A DNA stretch of 58,995 nucleotides from Fimbriimonadaceae bacterium (GTDB lineage: Bacteria; Armatimonadota; Fimbriimonadia; Fimbriimonadales; Fimbriimonadaceae). The stretch covers positions 1-58,995 of the forward strand of contig JADZDX010000032.1 of assembly GCA_020850835.1 (NCBI GenBank), in the 5' to 3' direction. The notes beneath the pieces were generated by a model. It was not told the origin of the DNA. It made no database searches and saw only the letters and a list, made by a program, of their open reading frames with translations. Below, piece by piece: positions 9,778 to 20,008 of this stretch (within the stretch, counting starts at the first letter, position 1; each line of letters starts with the position of its first letter). The translations under genes were made by a program, and so were the position numbers.

Positions 9778-10938
9778 ATGCCTCGCTACCACCGACTCGG
9801 CGAAATGCCCGCGCAACGGCATATCCAGTTTCGCAAGCCCGACGGGAGCCTATATGCTGAGCAGCTATTTAGTACTCACGGCTTCAGTGGTCCTATGGCA
9901 CTGATGTATCACATCAACCTGCCGACCGAGGTGATGGGTTGGGAGGACATGGGACAAATTGCTCCCGAGTTCCTAACCGATGAAGCCCTGCGACATCGCC
10001 ATTTCGTTACAGGTCGGATGCAACCGAGGGGTGACGCGATTAGCGGACGAGTTCCGCTCATGGGCAACGCCGATGTTATTTGGAACAACGCCTGGATCGC
10101 TGAGCAAATGGTGGACTTCTTTAAGAACGCCGAGGCTGATGAGATACACTTTATTCACGACGGCAGCGGAGTTCTTGAAACGATGTTTGGGGAAGTCCCA
10201 TTCCGGCCCGGAGACTATTTGGTCATCCCTCGTGGAACGATTTGGAAGATCAAATTCGACAAACTTCCCGTTCGATGCCTCGTTTTCGAAAGTCACGGAG
10301 AAGTGACGATTCCCCGTAGGTATCGCAATGACCTTGGCCAACTTCAGGAGCATGCCCCCTACCACGAGCGGGATTTTCGTCCTCCGAGTTCACTACCAAC
10401 ACAGGATGTTAAGGGGACCTTCAACGTGGTGGTCAAGGCTCGACAGAGGCTAACAAAGTACATCTATGGCTACCATCCATTCGACATTGTTGGCTGGGAT
10501 GGCTATGTGTATCCGTACGCATTCAGTATCCATGACTTCAGCCCGATTACAGGCAAGCTACACATGCCGCCGCCAATTCACCAGACCTTCCAGGCACCAG
10601 GATTCGTGGTTTGTTCGTTCTGTCCCCGCGTTCTAGACTTCCACCCTGAAGCGGTCCCGATTCCTTATAACCACTCGAACGTGGACAGCGACGAGGTCTT
10701 GTATTACTGCAACGACAAGTTTGGCTCGAGAAAGGGAATCCAGGAGGGTTCAATAACCATGCACCCATTGGGGATTCCGCATGGTCCCCAGCCGGGCGCG
10801 GTGGAAGCTTCTCTTGGTCACACCAAGACGGAAGAACTCGCTGTGATGCTCGATACCCATCGCCCCCTTTATATGACCAAGGCAGCGCTGGCGATCGAAG
10901 ATCCCGATTACTGGAAGAGTTGGCAACCGCGCTCCTAA
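9778..10938 (+). CDS. hmgA: Homogentisate 1,2-dioxygenase
   Basis: RKPDGSLYAEQLFSTHGFSG, FVVCSFCPRVLDFHPEAVPIPYNHSNVDSDEVLYY. Confidence 0.9.
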   Translation: MPRYHRLGEMPAQRHIQFRKPDGSLYAEQLFSTHGFSGPMALMYHINLPTEVMGWEDMGQIAPEFLTDEALRHRHFVTGRMQPRGDAISGRVPLMGNADVIWNNAWIAEQMVDFFKNAEADEIHFIHDGSGVLETMFGEVPFRPGDYLVIPRGTIWKIKFDKLPVRCLVFESHGEVTIPRRYRNDLGQLQEHAPYHERDFRPPSSLPTQDVKGTFNVVVKARQRLTKYIYGYHPFDIVGWDGYVYPYAFSIHDFSPITGKLHMPPPIHQTFQAPGFVVCSFCPRVLDFHPEAVPIPYNHSNVDSDEVLYYCNDKFGSRKGIQEGSITMHPLGIPHGPQPGAVEASLGHTKTEELAVMLDTHRPLYMTKAALAIEDPDYWKSWQPRS

Positions 10939-11041
10939 ATGCGGATCGCCGAGAAACTGGTGTGACCTACTGCGCTGATACCCCGATCTGATGCTAAACT
11001 CTGCTTCACGTTGCCTTCGGGTAACGCAGGAGACCAGACCA

Positions 11042-12163
11042 TTGGGTAGCGCATATACACCAGGACTCACCGTTAGCGGTAACACGACCGTCCGTCGCCC
11101 TCGCCGTTTGCCGATCAAGGGCCAAGTGAAAGTACAAGTTGGCGATGCTGTTGGCCCACGAGACGTCGTTGCATCAGCTTCACTGCCCGGCATTTTGCAG
11201 ACCATCAAGCTGGGAGAAAAGCTGGGACTGGAGCCGAAGGAAGCCAGAGCACTGTTTATGTACAAGGTGGGCGACCATATTGACAAAGGGGAGATGGTGG
11301 CGGAGTCCAAGGGTTTCTTTGGCCTGTTTAAGACCACGGTCAAAAGCGACTACTCGGGAACGGTCGAAGCCATTTCCGATGTCAGCGGACACGTATTGCT
11401 CAGGCAAGAGCCGATCCCGGTGGATCTGACTGCCTACATTTCGGGCAAGGTAGCGGAGATCATGCCGGAAGAAGGGGCCGTCATTGAGACACGCGGCGCG
11501 ATGGTGCAAGGCATTTTCGGCATTGGTGGCGAACAAGAAGGCGAAATCCGGGTTGCCGTGAAGGATCATTCCCAGCCCCTTGCGGCTAGCGACATTCTTG
11601 ACACTGATACGGGCAAGATTCTTGTTGGTGGTTCGCAAGTCACCTTAGATGCTATACGTCGGGCTGAGGAGGTAGGGGTTGTCGGACTGATTGCGGGCGG
11701 GGTGCTGGATAGCGATCTGATTGAAGTCCTCGGTTACGATATTGGGGTCGCAATTACCGGGCAGGAAGCTCTCCCCGTTACAATTATGGTGACCGAAGGG
11801 TTCGGACGCTTGAACATGGCGGAGCGAACATTCAAGCTCCTTCAGACCCTTCAGGGCAAAAAGGCGAGCATGAATGGTGCAACGCAGATTCGGGCGGGTG
11901 TTATCCGGCCTGAGATCATCGTACCGCTGGACCTCGGTGCGGGCGAGGCGCATGAGGTGAGCGGAGCGCTGGAACTGAAGGCGGGAACCCCAATTCGCAT
12001 CATTCGAGAACCCTACTTCGGTGCTCTTGGTGCGGTTACTGAGTTGCCGTCGCAACTGGTCGTACTGGAGTCAGGCACGGAGGTCCGCGTCCTTCGAGCA
12101 AAGCTGGAAAGCGGCGAGGAAGTTACGGTACCGAGAGCTAACGTCGAGATTATCGCGACATGA
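11042..12163 (+). CDS. Conserved hypothetical protein with lipoyl-hammerhead-like N-terminal and small-barrel C-terminal segments
   Basis: Long ORF; TTG 11042 has GGAG about 10 nt upstream. KGQVKVQVGDAV... VGDHIDKGEMVAESKG; C-terminal GALGAVTELPSQLVVLESGTEVRVLRAKLESGEEVTVPRANVEII. Confidence 0.6.
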   Translation: MGSAYTPGLTVSGNTTVRRPRRLPIKGQVKVQVGDAVGPRDVVASASLPGILQTIKLGEKLGLEPKEARALFMYKVGDHIDKGEMVAESKGFFGLFKTTVKSDYSGTVEAISDVSGHVLLRQEPIPVDLTAYISGKVAEIMPEEGAVIETRGAMVQGIFGIGGEQEGEIRVAVKDHSQPLAASDILDTDTGKILVGGSQVTLDAIRRAEEVGVVGLIAGGVLDSDLIEVLGYDIGVAITGQEALPVTIMVTEGFGRLNMAERTFKLLQTLQGKKASMNGATQIRAGVIRPEIIVPLDLGAGEAHEVSGALELKAGTPIRIIREPYFGALGAVTELPSQLVVLESGTEVRVLRAKLESGEEVTVPRANVEIIAT

Positions 12164-12164
12164 C

Positions 12165-12836
12165 ATGAAGATCCTTCTGGTTGACGACGAGGCAACTATT
12201 CTTGAAACGATAGGGCAAAAGCTTCGGAAGGAAGGGTTTTCTGTCTTTGCGGCAGCGTCAGCCGAAGAAGGAATGCGGCTCTATAAGCAAGTCCGACCAG
12301 ACCTGATTGTCTTGGATGTTATGCTCCCAAATCGGTCGGGTTTTGACTTGTGCCGGGTTATCCGCAAAGAATCCCATACACCAATCATTTTCTTGTCAGC
12401 CCGCGGTTCAGAGTCAGATCGGCTCCTTGGGTTGGAACTGGGGGCGGATGATTACGTGGTCAAGCCTTTCAATCTGAGGGAGTTGGCCGCCCGGGTCAAG
12501 GCAGTCTTAAGGCGAGTAAGGGGTGAAACACCATTGGAAATCGCCGAAAGTGGGGATCTGCGGGTGGATCCTCGTACCCATATGGTGACCATGGGAGTAG
12601 AGGAAATTGAAATGGCACCCAAAGAGTTTGCCCTTCTCTACTTCATGGTGCGAAACTCGGGCAAGGTGTTCACGCGGGATCAGTTGCTAGATCGCGTGTG
12701 GGGTCAGGATGCTTTCGTGACCTCGAGGACAGTGGATGTCCATGTGCGATGGCTGCGGTCACGCCTAGAGGCAGATCCAAGCAATCCCAAGCGCCTCCTA
12801 ACTGTTCGTGGGGTGGGCTACAAGTTTGCTGGCTAG
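12165..12836 (+). CDS. OmpR/PhoB-family response regulator
   Basis: MKILLVDDEATILETIGQKL receiver, LELGADDYVVKPF, C-terminal winged helix SRTVDVHVRWLRSRLEADPSNPKRLLTVRGVGYKF. Confidence 0.95.
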   Translation: MKILLVDDEATILETIGQKLRKEGFSVFAAASAEEGMRLYKQVRPDLIVLDVMLPNRSGFDLCRVIRKESHTPIIFLSARGSESDRLLGLELGADDYVVKPFNLRELAARVKAVLRRVRGETPLEIAESGDLRVDPRTHMVTMGVEEIEMAPKEFALLYFMVRNSGKVFTRDQLLDRVWGQDAFVTSRTVDVHVRWLRSRLEADPSNPKRLLTVRGVGYKFAG

Positions 12837-13513
12837 GCGGCCAAAGGGAGACTCTCAGGACCAGTCAGCGCTTCTCCTGGGAATGCCCAGAGCGGGTCCT
12901 TCTTGAAGAAGACGGCGAGGAAAGTTGCGACGAAAATTCTTGCGTCAATGATTAAGGAGCCATGCTGGGCGTAATAGACTCCCAGGCGCATCTTAATTGG
13001 AGCAACCCGGACTCGATAGTCGTGCATGACATCTGCAGTACCCTCATGGAGGTTTTCTTGTGATCGAAACCAGAGGCTGGCAAAGTCGGTGATGCCCTGC
13101 GGCACATTTAGGACCTCGCGCTCCTCGGCCGTGTAATCCGCCACGATTCTTGGATCATTCGGCCTTGGCCCAACGATGCTCATATCGCCGATCAGGACGT
13201 TCCAGAATTGGGGTAGCTCATCAATTTTGGTCTTGCGTAGGATCTTCCCAAGAGGAGTGATACGAGGGTCTCCTGCGGCGGTGATGGCGGGACCTACGCG
13301 ATCGGCACCGATCGTCATCGTGCGAAACTTGAGCATGGCGAAGATGCGTCCGTTCTGCCCGACGCGCCTCGCTCGGTACAGTGAGGGCCCTTTGGAAGTC
13401 AGCTTCACCAGCGCTCCAGCGATGAGAAGCACGGGCAAGGTGAGAATCAATATGCCACTGCTGATGAAACAATCGGCCATGCGTTTGGTTCGAAAGTACG
13501 CACGGCGCGGCAT
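12833..13513 (-). CDS. Undecaprenyl-phosphate sugar transferase (bacterial sugar transferase family)
   Basis: MLKFRTMTIGADRVGP, ITPLGKILRKTKIDELPQFWNVLIGDMSIVGPRPNDP. Confidence 0.9.
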   Translation of the reverse strand: MPRRAYFRTKRMADCFISSGILILTLPVLLIAGALVKLTSKGPSLYRARRVGQNGRIFAMLKFRTMTIGADRVGPAITAAGDPRITPLGKILRKTKIDELPQFWNVLIGDMSIVGPRPNDPRIVADYTAEEREVLNVPQGITDFASLWFRSQENLHEGTADVMHDYRVRVAPIKMRLGVYYAQHGSLIIDARIFVATFLAVFFKKDPLWAFPGEALTGPESLPLAA

Positions 13514-13558
13514 AAGGAGATTGTCGGCAAATCGCAGCGCATTCGGTACTCTACAGCT

Positions 13559-14797
13559 ATGTCCGGGTTAAATATCTGGTTGCTTCAAACATGGGAGCCC
13601 AATCCGCTAGATGACCCGACCGCCCGGCCCTGGCGAACGGGGATGCTTGCGCAGAGGTTAGTAGCGAAGGGGCACGACGTGGAGTGGTTGTGCTCGAATT
13701 TCAGCCACACGCGCAAGGAAATGCGCCAGCGCGAGCCTGGCGTGACTGAGCTTGGGCCTGGTTTAAGAATTCGGGCGATTCCGGCGCTGGGCTATCGAAG
13801 ACATGTTTCGATGGCTCGCCTTCGAGACCATCTGTTTGTAGCCAAGCAATGGCGAGAATTGGCTGAAGCTAGTGAGAAGCCCGACATTATCGTGGCGAGC
13901 TACCCGACGATTGAGCTGTGCGAAGCGGCGGCTGAATATGCGCGCGAGCATAATGTGCCGCTGCTCATTGATATTCGCGACCAGTATCCGGACCTATATT
14001 GGGACAATGCTCCCGCTCCGACTCGTGGGATTGTTCACATGCTTTGCTACTGGGCGAGGAAGCAGGCGGCTCGGGCACTTGGCGGCGCGATTGGGATCAC
14101 TGCCAATGGTCCGGAGGTTGTGGACTGGGGGCTAGCTTACGCCGGTCGAAAGAAGGGGGCGTTTGACCGCTCGCTATACATGAGTTACGATCCACCGCTG
14201 GTCTCGGAGAGTGATCGAGCACGGGCTGTTGCCTATTGGAAGGAGTTTGAAGGCAAGCAGATCGTGGCCTACACGGGCATGATTGGGCAGACGATCGAAG
14301 TCGGGCCGATCATGCACGCAGTGGCCGCGTTACCAAATGTAGAATTTGTGTTTGCCGGCGGTGGAGATGGCCTTGGATTTGCCCTAAAGTGGGCGGAAGG
14401 AATACGAAATGTGCATTTCACCGGATGGTTAAAGACGCCGGAGATACAGCGTCTTTTGGAGATCGCAACCATTGGGATCGTGCCCTATCGAGACCGTGCC
14501 AACTTCGAGCGAGGCATCACCAATAAGCCGGTCGAGTATTTGGCGCACTCGCTGCCAATCGTAACCTCGTTGCAACGCGGGCCGCTTGTCGAGATGCTTA
14601 TGGATGAGGGGGCGGGGAGGACCTATCGGAATACTGAGCCAGCGACCTTGGCAGCAGCAATCTCTGAAATGTTGAGCGATGAACAGGAGCTGAAGGCTAT
14701 GCAAGGAAGGGCTCGCGCCTTGTTTGAGCACAACTTTCATCCCGATCAGGTCTTCGGCGATTGGATTAAGATCATTGAGGCTGTGGCGGCAAGGTAG
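13559..14797 (+). CDS. Family 4-type glycosyltransferase
   Basis: NIWLLQTWEPNPLDDPTARPWRTGMLAQRLVAKGHDVEWL; C-terminal ERGITNKPVEYLAHSLPIVTS. Confidence 0.85.
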   Translation: MSGLNIWLLQTWEPNPLDDPTARPWRTGMLAQRLVAKGHDVEWLCSNFSHTRKEMRQREPGVTELGPGLRIRAIPALGYRRHVSMARLRDHLFVAKQWRELAEASEKPDIIVASYPTIELCEAAAEYAREHNVPLLIDIRDQYPDLYWDNAPAPTRGIVHMLCYWARKQAARALGGAIGITANGPEVVDWGLAYAGRKKGAFDRSLYMSYDPPLVSESDRARAVAYWKEFEGKQIVAYTGMIGQTIEVGPIMHAVAALPNVEFVFAGGGDGLGFALKWAEGIRNVHFTGWLKTPEIQRLLEIATIGIVPYRDRANFERGITNKPVEYLAHSLPIVTSLQRGPLVEMLMDEGAGRTYRNTEPATLAAAISEMLSDEQELKAMQGRARALFEHNFHPDQVFGDWIKIIEAVAAR

Positions 14798-16006
14798 CTA
14801 TGCGCCGTGCTTGACAATAGATACCGCGCCCCCTAGGAAGAGGCCGACCATGATTCCCAAGAAGGTGTTCATTCCATAATTTTTGTTTATCGGCTCAGGT
14901 TCAGCCCGAGGCTCGCTGAGGATCGTCCAGTTGACCGATTCAACGCCGGAGTTCAGGGTGGCTTCATCGAAAGATTGACGCAAGCCACTAAGCACAGCCT
15001 GAATCGCTTCAACTTCGAAATTTAGTTTCATGAGTTCTAGGGCCTTTGCTGGTGCGTGCTGAGTGAGTCCTTTCCAAAAGTCACGTTGCGTGTTGAGCAT
15101 CGCTTTGCGAGCCTCAAGCCCAGCGACCTCCGAGTCCAGTCCCTGAGCGGCAGCCCGAAATCGCTGCGCAACCTCTAGTTCAAAGGCTCGGCGTGCCGAC
15201 TCAAGTTCCTCCTTGCGCCGAACAAGCTCTGGGTTTGAATCGCCAAGTTGCCTTCGGGCCGTTTCATACGAAAACTCGGCGGCCAAGAGGGCTTCTCGCT
15301 CGGGCAAGTTGCCAGTCAGGCTACTGGGTAACTCCGGATTCTGGTGAGCCTCTTGCGCTTGTTTACGGCGAACGGCAAGCTCTCGATTCACCGCGCCGAG
15401 TCGGGTTTCGGTATCCATCAACTGGGTTCTATAGTAGAGGGCGGAGGCTGGGTTGGTCGGGTCTACGCCTATGTTAGCTTTTCGCTGAGCCTCGGTCAAT
15501 CGATCAGTGGCGATCGTCAGCTCCTGTTCGCGTTCGTCAATAGCGCGTTTGAGAATCGCCGCCTGCCGTCCTGCCGTCCCCAGCCCAGCTTGGCTCGCAA
15601 TACTACGCAGGTGCTTCGAGGCGGATGCCACGACCTGAAGCGCCGTGGTGCTGGAGCGGTCGGTGGCGCTGATCTCAAGTTGGTTCCGGTTCAGTTCGGC
15701 TTTTGAGTCCAGCATGGCTTCGACTGTCCTTCTTGGCACACCAAGGTCCTTGGCGACTCGATTCTGCAGTTCGATGCTCGACACGATGCCCCGCAACATG
15801 TTGATTGGGCTGAAAGCACCGATCGGGTTAGCTTTGGATTCAATTGTTGGGACTAATAGACTTGCCTTTGCTATGTATAAGGGCGGGACTAGACTCGTGT
15901 AGGCGAGGCCGAGGATTCCGCCCAGAAGGCCCAGAGCAACCATCCACTTCCACCGTGCTCGGACAGCGCGGGCGTAGATATCAATATCGTCCGGTGGATG
16001 AGCCAC
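14798..16006 (-). CDS. Wzz/chain-length-determinant-type polysaccharide export protein
   Basis: N- and C-terminal TM segments around a long coiled-coil; GTG start at 16006 (VAHPPDDIDIYARAVRARWKW) because the ORF-track extension is translated tRNA. Confidence 0.8.
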   Translation of the reverse strand: MAHPPDDIDIYARAVRARWKWMVALGLLGGILGLAYTSLVPPLYIAKASLLVPTIESKANPIGAFSPINMLRGIVSSIELQNRVAKDLGVPRRTVEAMLDSKAELNRNQLEISATDRSSTTALQVVASASKHLRSIASQAGLGTAGRQAAILKRAIDEREQELTIATDRLTEAQRKANIGVDPTNPASALYYRTQLMDTETRLGAVNRELAVRRKQAQEAHQNPELPSSLTGNLPEREALLAAEFSYETARRQLGDSNPELVRRKEELESARRAFELEVAQRFRAAAQGLDSEVAGLEARKAMLNTQRDFWKGLTQHAPAKALELMKLNFEVEAIQAVLSGLRQSFDEATLNSGVESVNWTILSEPRAEPEPINKNYGMNTFLGIMVGLFLGGAVSIVKHGA

Positions 16007-16021
16007 AAAGCTAGGATACCG

Positions 16022-16097
16022 TGGCGCCCCAGAGAGGACTCGAACCTCCGACAAACAGCTTAGAAGGCTGCTGCTCTATCCACTGAGCTACTGGGGC
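16022..16097 (-). tRNA. tRNA-Arg (TCT), CCA encoded
   Basis: Cloverleaf GCCCCAGTAGCTCAGTGGATAGAGC...CAGC CTTCTAA GCTG...GGTTCGAGTCC...CTGGGGCGCCA. Confidence 0.95.
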
Positions 16098-16101
16098 GTG
16101 G

Positions 16102-16923
16102 TTAGGTTATTGTACTTTCTAGGGTGAGAATCACGACTTCAGGCGGACAGAAGAGGCGTGATGGCGGGCCAGTCGTGCCAACACCACTTGTAACAAACAG
16201 CGGCGTCGGCGTTTCTGGGAAGAAACCTTTTCGGTATCGGCGACCATTGCGTGACCCGATGAAGGGTTGACCCCATGGAGTCAGAAACTGACCTCCGTGA
16301 CTATGGCCGGCAAGCATGAGGGCCCCTCGGCCGCCAAGTCTTGCGACGACATCTGGTTCATGCCAAAGGACAATGGTTGGTGAATGGGTTGTGCCGTGCG
16401 GTGTTGTGAATGCCGCTTCGACGTCGGCCATGCCCGCATTTGCGGAGTCAATACCTACCCACTGTATTCCGAGGTGAACCCAGTTCTCATTGCGAAGTAA
16501 CTTGATATTAAGTTCTTTGCAGATTGCCGCCAATGGGTCTGGTGTGCCGCCGAAGTACTCATGATTCCCAACACACGCAACGACGGCTCCGTTCATCAAC
16601 AAGAGCGGTTCGAGGACCTCACCAAGTCTTAGGATAACTTGAGGCTTCCACCGCGCTACAAAGTCGCCCACGAGGGCAACCATATCGGGTTCTTCGTCCA
16701 AGGTGGCGGCTACCGCACGTTTGGCAAGTTCAAACGAGTAGCGGTCGCGAATGTGCAGATCACCAAGGAGGGCGAGCCGAAACCCGTTTAGCCTTGCTGG
16801 CCATTCGGGCAACAGCAGCGTCGTTCGCTTGACAACGAGCCGGTTGGATTCTACAACGGCACCGTAGACGAGCGCACCGGCCGAAGCTCCGGCGAGGCCA
16901 AGGAGGAGATGCCGCCAGTTCAT
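16102..16923 (-). CDS. Metallophosphoesterase (YkuE-like)
   Basis: LALLGDLHIRD, LVGDFVAR, CVGNHEY, LAGHSHGGQF. Confidence 0.9.
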   Translation of the reverse strand: MNWRHLLLGLAGASAGALVYGAVVESNRLVVKRTTLLLPEWPARLNGFRLALLGDLHIRDRYSFELAKRAVAATLDEEPDMVALVGDFVARWKPQVILRLGEVLEPLLLMNGAVVACVGNHEYFGGTPDPLAAICKELNIKLLRNENWVHLGIQWVGIDSANAGMADVEAAFTTPHGTTHSPTIVLWHEPDVVARLGGRGALMLAGHSHGGQFLTPWGQPFIGSRNGRRYRKGFFPETPTPLFVTSGVGTTGPPSRLFCPPEVVILTLESTIT

Positions 16924-18761
16924 TGGGTCGCTTCGATGACTTGTTCCGCGATGGCGGCTGAGCCGAATGGCGGCATCAAATACAAACCTCGCGCGCGTTC
17001 CTTAGCAATTTTCGCCAAGCCCTGGGCGGCCTCGACTCCGATTCGTAACCCATCGTCTTCGGTGGGTGCGTTGGCGAGTTGTTCTCGCAACCAATTGGGT
17101 ACTTCGATCCCGGGTACTTCATTGTGCATAAACTCGGCGTGGCGCGTGTGCTTCAAGGGAAGTACACCAACAAAGAGGGGAAGATTGCTGTTTCGCAATG
17201 CGGTCAATGCACGGTCGATATGCTCTTCTTCGAACAGAGGTTGCGTGTACACCAAGTGGGCACCAGCATCTATCTTTCGGGCGAGCCGGTCCATTTCAAG
17301 GTCCATATCGGCAGCTAAGGGATTGAAGGCAATGGCAATGGAAAAGGCGCACTTCACTCCAACGCTGTATCCCGCAAGATCAATCCCCTCGTTGAACCGG
17401 CTGAGAATCCGAACAAGGCCGATCGCATCTACATCGTAAACGCTGGTCGCGCTAGGGTAGTCGCCGATGTTCGCCGGGTCGCCGGTGATGGCCAAGATGT
17501 TCCGCACTCCAAGAGCGTGTGCCCCCAAGAGGTCAGCCTGCACGGCGAGGAGATTGCGGTCACGGCAGGCAAAGTGCATCATGGTCTCGATGCCGACCTG
17601 CTCTTGTATCAGAGTGCAGACGCTGAGAGGGTTCATGCGCAAACGCGCCCTAGCCCCGTCGGAAATATCGACGAGATCCGCACCCTTGATCTTGAGTTGC
17701 CGGGCTGACTTTAGGACTTTCTCGACTCCGAGGCCCCGGGGGAGGTCAAGCTCAACCGTGATAATGAACTTGCCCTTCTTGAGTTTCTCGCTGAGCTCGG
17801 TTGGTTCACTTTCCTCAATCGGCTTCCGTTCGACCTGCTGCCGGGTAGTTGCGCTCGGGGACTTGGGCTTGATGTCGCCCTTGTCCAGCGCCTCTCGCAT
17901 CTTGCGCGTGTGCTCGGGGGTCGTGCCACAGCAGCCGCCGATGATCCGCGCACCCTCTTCAATCAACCTAACCGAAGCCTTCGCGAAATAGTCCGGTGCG
18001 ATGTCGTAAACCACCTGCCCTTTCACGAGTTGTGGAAGGCCCGGAGTTGGCATCGCGAGAATTGGCAGTGAAGAAGCTTCGCTAAGTTGGCGGACGATGT
18101 CGATCATTCGCTGCGGCCCAACCACGCAATTGGCCCCGACCGCGACCACGCCCTTCATTCCCATGTCGAGCGCCATGCGCCCAGGTAATCCCTCGGCGAG
18201 GGCGTCGCCGTCTTCGATAAACGCCTTGCTGATGATGATCGGCAGATCGCTAACGCTGGCCACCGCCTCAGCGGCGATACGCATTTCCTCGATATCAATG
18301 AAGGTTTCGAGCATGAAGCCGTCCACACCGCCTTCATCTAGAGCTCGCGCTTGCTCGGCAAAGGCTGCGAATGCCTCGTCGCTCTTGAGGCTCCCAATTG
18401 GCTCCAACGGCTTTCCACATGGCCCGATTGCACCCAAAACTAAGCGATTGTCGCCCGCCGCTGCGCGAGCCAAACGTGCGCCCTCTCGATTGAGCTCGGC
18501 AATATCGAAGTTGAGCCCGCCAATCTTGACGGCGTTCGCGCTGAATGTGTTGGTTTCAACAAAGTCTGCGCCGGCGTCGAAGTACTCTTCGTGAACAGAC
18601 TGTACCAACGTTGGCGCGAGCAGGTTGGCGAGATCGTAGGGTTGGCGCTCGAAGCCATAGTTCGCGAGCATTGTACCGTTTGCACCATCGCCCAACAGAA
18701 CGCCGTCCTTTAGCGAACCAAGCAGACGATCAACTCTCTTCTGGTTCAGTTCGTCTCGCAT
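16920..18761 (-). CDS. Bifunctional homocysteine S-methyltransferase / 5,10-methylenetetrahydrofolate reductase
   Basis: N-terminal LLGDGANGTML and GGCCGTTPEH zinc motif; C-terminal MTHFR: FIITVELDLPRG..., NILAITGDPANIGDYP. Confidence 0.93.
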   Translation of the reverse strand: MRDELNQKRVDRLLGSLKDGVLLGDGANGTMLANYGFERQPYDLANLLAPTLVQSVHEEYFDAGADFVETNTFSANAVKIGGLNFDIAELNREGARLARAAAGDNRLVLGAIGPCGKPLEPIGSLKSDEAFAAFAEQARALDEGGVDGFMLETFIDIEEMRIAAEAVASVSDLPIIISKAFIEDGDALAEGLPGRMALDMGMKGVVAVGANCVVGPQRMIDIVRQLSEASSLPILAMPTPGLPQLVKGQVVYDIAPDYFAKASVRLIEEGARIIGGCCGTTPEHTRKMREALDKGDIKPKSPSATTRQQVERKPIEESEPTELSEKLKKGKFIITVELDLPRGLGVEKVLKSARQLKIKGADLVDISDGARARLRMNPLSVCTLIQEQVGIETMMHFACRDRNLLAVQADLLGAHALGVRNILAITGDPANIGDYPSATSVYDVDAIGLVRILSRFNEGIDLAGYSVGVKCAFSIAIAFNPLAADMDLEMDRLARKIDAGAHLVYTQPLFEEEHIDRALTALRNSNLPLFVGVLPLKHTRHAEFMHNEVPGIEVPNWLREQLANAPTEDDGLRIGVEAAQGLAKIAKERARGLYLMPPFGSAAIAEQVIEATQ

Positions 18762-18775
18762 AGGTTCAAGTGTAC

Positions 18776-19918
18776 CTATCGGCTAAAAAGGTCAAAATAC
18801 TCACGAAAGGCGAACAAACGTCCCCTCTGTCGCCCGGTGATATCGTTCAAAACACCGTAAGAAACGAAGTCGCGAATCAGATCAGAAGCGGTATTCGTGC
18901 TCGTACCCAAAAGGTCAGAGACTTGCTCGATGTTTACAATGGGTTGCTGATAGAGATGGCGCATTAGAAGCTGGGCTGACGCCTGTCGTCGAGAACTAAA
19001 GCGAGGTAATACCTCCCTCTCAATCCGCTCTTTTAGCGCAAGAATGCCACGGAATACCTCTACGGACTGCCGAGCCGTCTCCGAAACTCCAAACAAGAAG
19101 AAGACAAGCCATGCTCGCAAGTGGTCCCCTTCGCGAACTGCCATTAAGTGGTCTATATATGCTGTTTTGTTGCGTTCAAAGTAGTCGGATAGATACAGAG
19201 CCGGTCGATTGAGAAGTCCATGCGAGGCTAGGTAGAGCGAAATCATGAGGCGCCCAAGGCGCCCATTGCCATCCAGAAATGGGTGGATGGTCTCAAATTG
19301 GTAGTGGGCAACGGCAATCTTGATTAGCGGGGGCACTCCAACACGCGCATCGTGAAGGAATAGTTCAAGGTCGCTCATGAGCTCGGGCACGCGTTCGTGG
19401 TGGGGTGGTACGAAGGCTGCGTTCTTCAAGCTCACGCCAATCCAGTTTTGACTCTGTCTGAATTCACCGGGCATCTTGTGCTCTCCGCGAACACCTTCCA
19501 GTAAGAGTGCGTGCGTTTCTCGAAGTAGGCGGTTACTTAGAGGAAGGGTTTCAAGTCTTTCGATGGCGAAATTGATTGCCTTGATGTAGTTGCGTACTTC
19601 TGCCCAGTCGTCTCGTTGTTCGGGATCTAGGTCGGCTGCTGACTTAAAGGCGTCTTCGATATTAGTCTGCGTTCCTTCGATGCGGCTCGATTGAGTAGCC
19701 TCCTTAGCTACGTACATTCGTATGAAGAAAGCGATGTCGGGTGCGAGGCTCGCAAAGGCGTTAAGTTCGCCAATGGCTCGATCCGCCTGTCCGAGCAGTT
19801 CCAAAACTTCTCCGTCGGCGAGTATCCAGTCATGGTGAATGAACTCAGGTACGAAACTCTCGTACTCAAATTGAGGTTCGTAGTGTCCTGCTCGAAACTC
19901 CGCGATGTCCATGCCCAC
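18776..19918 (-). CDS. Fic-domain protein (class II-like) with C-terminal winged HTH
   Basis: HPFLDGNGRLGR Fic motif; N-terminal SSRIEG matches the (S/T)xxxE(G/N) inhibitory motif; C-terminal IEQVSDLLGTSTNTASDLIRDFVSYGVL. Confidence 0.93.
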   Translation of the reverse strand: MGMDIAEFRAGHYEPQFEYESFVPEFIHHDWILADGEVLELLGQADRAIGELNAFASLAPDIAFFIRMYVAKEATQSSRIEGTQTNIEDAFKSAADLDPEQRDDWAEVRNYIKAINFAIERLETLPLSNRLLRETHALLLEGVRGEHKMPGEFRQSQNWIGVSLKNAAFVPPHHERVPELMSDLELFLHDARVGVPPLIKIAVAHYQFETIHPFLDGNGRLGRLMISLYLASHGLLNRPALYLSDYFERNKTAYIDHLMAVREGDHLRAWLVFFLFGVSETARQSVEVFRGILALKERIEREVLPRFSSRRQASAQLLMRHLYQQPIVNIEQVSDLLGTSTNTASDLIRDFVSYGVLNDITGRQRGRLFAFREYFDLFSR

Positions 19919-19926
19919 GGTAGATT

Positions 19927-20008
19927 ATGTCAGAAACTCTCCGAAAATGGAGCGGTATGTCAGAAATCATCAGTGTTTCTGATTTAACGACTTGTCTAAT
20001 GTCAGAAA
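19927..20008 (-). promoter_or_regulatory. Putative operator: three ATGTCAGAAA direct repeats plus one inverted TTTCTGA
   Basis: ATGTCAGAAA at 19927-19936, 19957-19966, 19999-20008; TTTCTGA at 19976-19982; directly upstream of fic. Confidence 0.6.

Noticed and set aside
16007-16054. N-terminal MSEVRVLSGAPRYPSF of the Wzz-like ORF
   Set aside because: This is translated tRNA-Arg sequence; the true start is more likely GTG 16006.
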